Positions 4,729 to 5,285 of a stretch of DNA of 5,285 bases are shown piece by piece. Positions within the stretch are counted from its first letter, which is position 1, and each line of letters starts with the position of its first letter. The position numbers were made by a program, and so were the translations under genes. A model generated the notes under the pieces. That model ran no database searches. It was not told where the DNA came from and saw only the letters and a list, made by a program, of their open reading frames with translations. The stretch spans positions 915 through 6,199 of the forward strand of contig DGHE01000199.1 of the NCBI GenBank assembly GCA_002392525.1. The letters run 5' to 3'. The DNA comes from Bacteroidales bacterium UBA3856. Lineage in GTDB: Bacteria > Bacteroidota > Bacteroidia > Bacteroidales > UBA932.

Positions 4729-5285
4729 ATGTCTCTTAACAAAGTCATGCTGATCGGTAACGTTGGAAACGACCCCGAAGTACGTTACCTTGAATCCAAT
4801 CCCCAGAACCCTGCCGCCAACGCCAAGGTGGCATCCCTGCGCCTGGCCACCACCGAGCGCTACCGGGACCGCAACGGTGAACTCCGCGAGAATACCGAAT
4901 GGCACAGCGTCACGCTCTGGCGAAACAACGCCGACGTCGTGGAAAAGTATGTCCACAAGGGCTCCCAGGTCTACATCGAAGGCCGGCTGCGCACCCGCCA
5001 GTGGACAGACCAGAGCGGAAACAACCGCTACACCACGGAAGTAGTAGCCGATACCATCCAGCTCCTGGGCAAGCGCCCGGATAACGCCGGCGGCGCACCG
5101 CAGGGCGGCTATTCGCAGGCCCAGCCCGCCGCTCCGGCCTATCAGCCTGCGGCACCTGCCTATCAGCCTGCCGCATCGGCCTACAGCCAGCCCGCCGCTC
5201 CGGCTTATCAGCCGGCCGCACCCGTAGCCCCCGCCGCTCCCGCTGCTCCCGCCGCTCCCGTAGCCCCTGCCGCTCCGGCTGCTCC
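4729..5285 (+). CDS. ssb: Single-stranded DNA-binding protein (3' end outside window)
   Basis: SSB coats single-stranded DNA during replication, repair and recombination. The first 185 codons are visible. Residues 1-116 are the OB fold: MSLNKVMLIGNVGNDPEVRY, then VASLRLATTERYRDRNGEL, TEWHSVTLWRNNADVVEKYVHKGSQVYIEGRL (57-86) and TTEVVADTIQLLGKR. W58 and W64 are in the positions of DNA-stacking aromatics. From about residue 120 the chain becomes a low-complexity linker of PAAPAYQ repeats and then APAAP runs, still open at the window end, so the acidic C-terminal tip that binds partner proteins cannot be seen. The ATG lies 46 bp after the aroE stop in A/T-rich sequence (ATTTAACATTTATCTATT), typical of Bacteroidetes starts, with no Shine-Dalgarno. 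No exact TAnnTTTG box is visible in that gap, so read-through from aroE or a weaker promoter is possible. Confidence 0.95.
   Translation, partial: MSLNKVMLIGNVGNDPEVRYLESNPQNPAANAKVASLRLATTERYRDRNGELRENTEWHSVTLWRNNADVVEKYVHKGSQVYIEGRLRTRQWTDQSGNNRYTTEVVADTIQLLGKRPDNAGGAPQGGYSQAQPAAPAYQPAAPAYQPAASAYSQPAAPAYQPAAPVAPAAPAAPAAPVAPAAPAA
5125..5211 (+). repeat. Tandem 21-bp repeats encoding PAAPAYQ in the SSB linker
   Basis: Four consecutive units at 5125-5145, 5146-5166, 5167-5190 (one extra Ser codon, PAASAYSQ) and 5191-5211. The first and fourth units are almost identical at DNA level (CCCGCCGCTCCGGC-TATCAG), while the middle two differ at several third positions. After 5211 the Tyr-Gln is lost and the linker continues as imperfect Ala-Ala-Pro codon runs to the window end. 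Near-identical non-adjacent units suggest duplication or slippage. Confidence 0.85.

Overview
The window looks like a piece of chromosome from a GC-rich member of the Bacteroidetes, most likely Bacteroidales. Three things point there. The protein sequences resemble that phylum (lysyl-tRNA synthetase C-terminus, SpoU-type methyltransferase, adenosine-kinase-like PfkB protein, short shikimate dehydrogenase). Translation starts lack Shine-Dalgarno sequences and are preceded by A/T-rich stretches. Two exact TAnnTTTG boxes, the -7 element of the Bacteroidetes primary sigma factor, sit just upstream of two divergent genes. The genus cannot be fixed from the sequence.

Layout. Positions 1-251 hold the 3' end of lysS (+). 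A 109-bp gap with a G/C hairpin follows. A complete SpoU/TrmH-family RNA methyltransferase gene (+, 361-1176) comes next; it carries, in frame, a copy of a dispersed palindromic repeat that encodes HSERSEES. Positions 1177-1437 form a 261-bp non-coding gap between convergent genes. It holds a perfect 21-bp inverted repeat with a 5-nt loop, nested inside a second bulged stem, and further on a GC-rich repeat cluster. On the minus strand, an adenosine-kinase-like PfkB gene (2912-1908) is followed, with a 4-nt ATGA overlap, by a COG2426 membrane protein gene (1911-1438). A 49-bp divergent promoter region (2913-2961) separates this pair from a plus-strand pair: a UPF0104/LPG-synthase-TM membrane protein (2962-3972) and aroE (3969-4682), again joined by an ATGA overlap. 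A separate gene, ssb, starts at 4729 and runs off the right end inside an Ala/Pro-rich repetitive tail.

The genes are mostly housekeeping: tRNA charging, rRNA/tRNA 2'-O-methylation, nucleoside or sugar phosphorylation, shikimate/aromatic amino acid synthesis and DNA replication/repair, plus two membrane proteins of uncertain substrate. They do not form one pathway. I see no defence system, CRISPR array, transposase or phage gene, and no evidence for a new multi-gene system. The parts that stand out are non-coding or repeat-derived: the nested palindrome at 1181-1304, the repeat inside the methyltransferase gene, the back-to-back leaderless promoters and the tandem-repeat tail of SSB.
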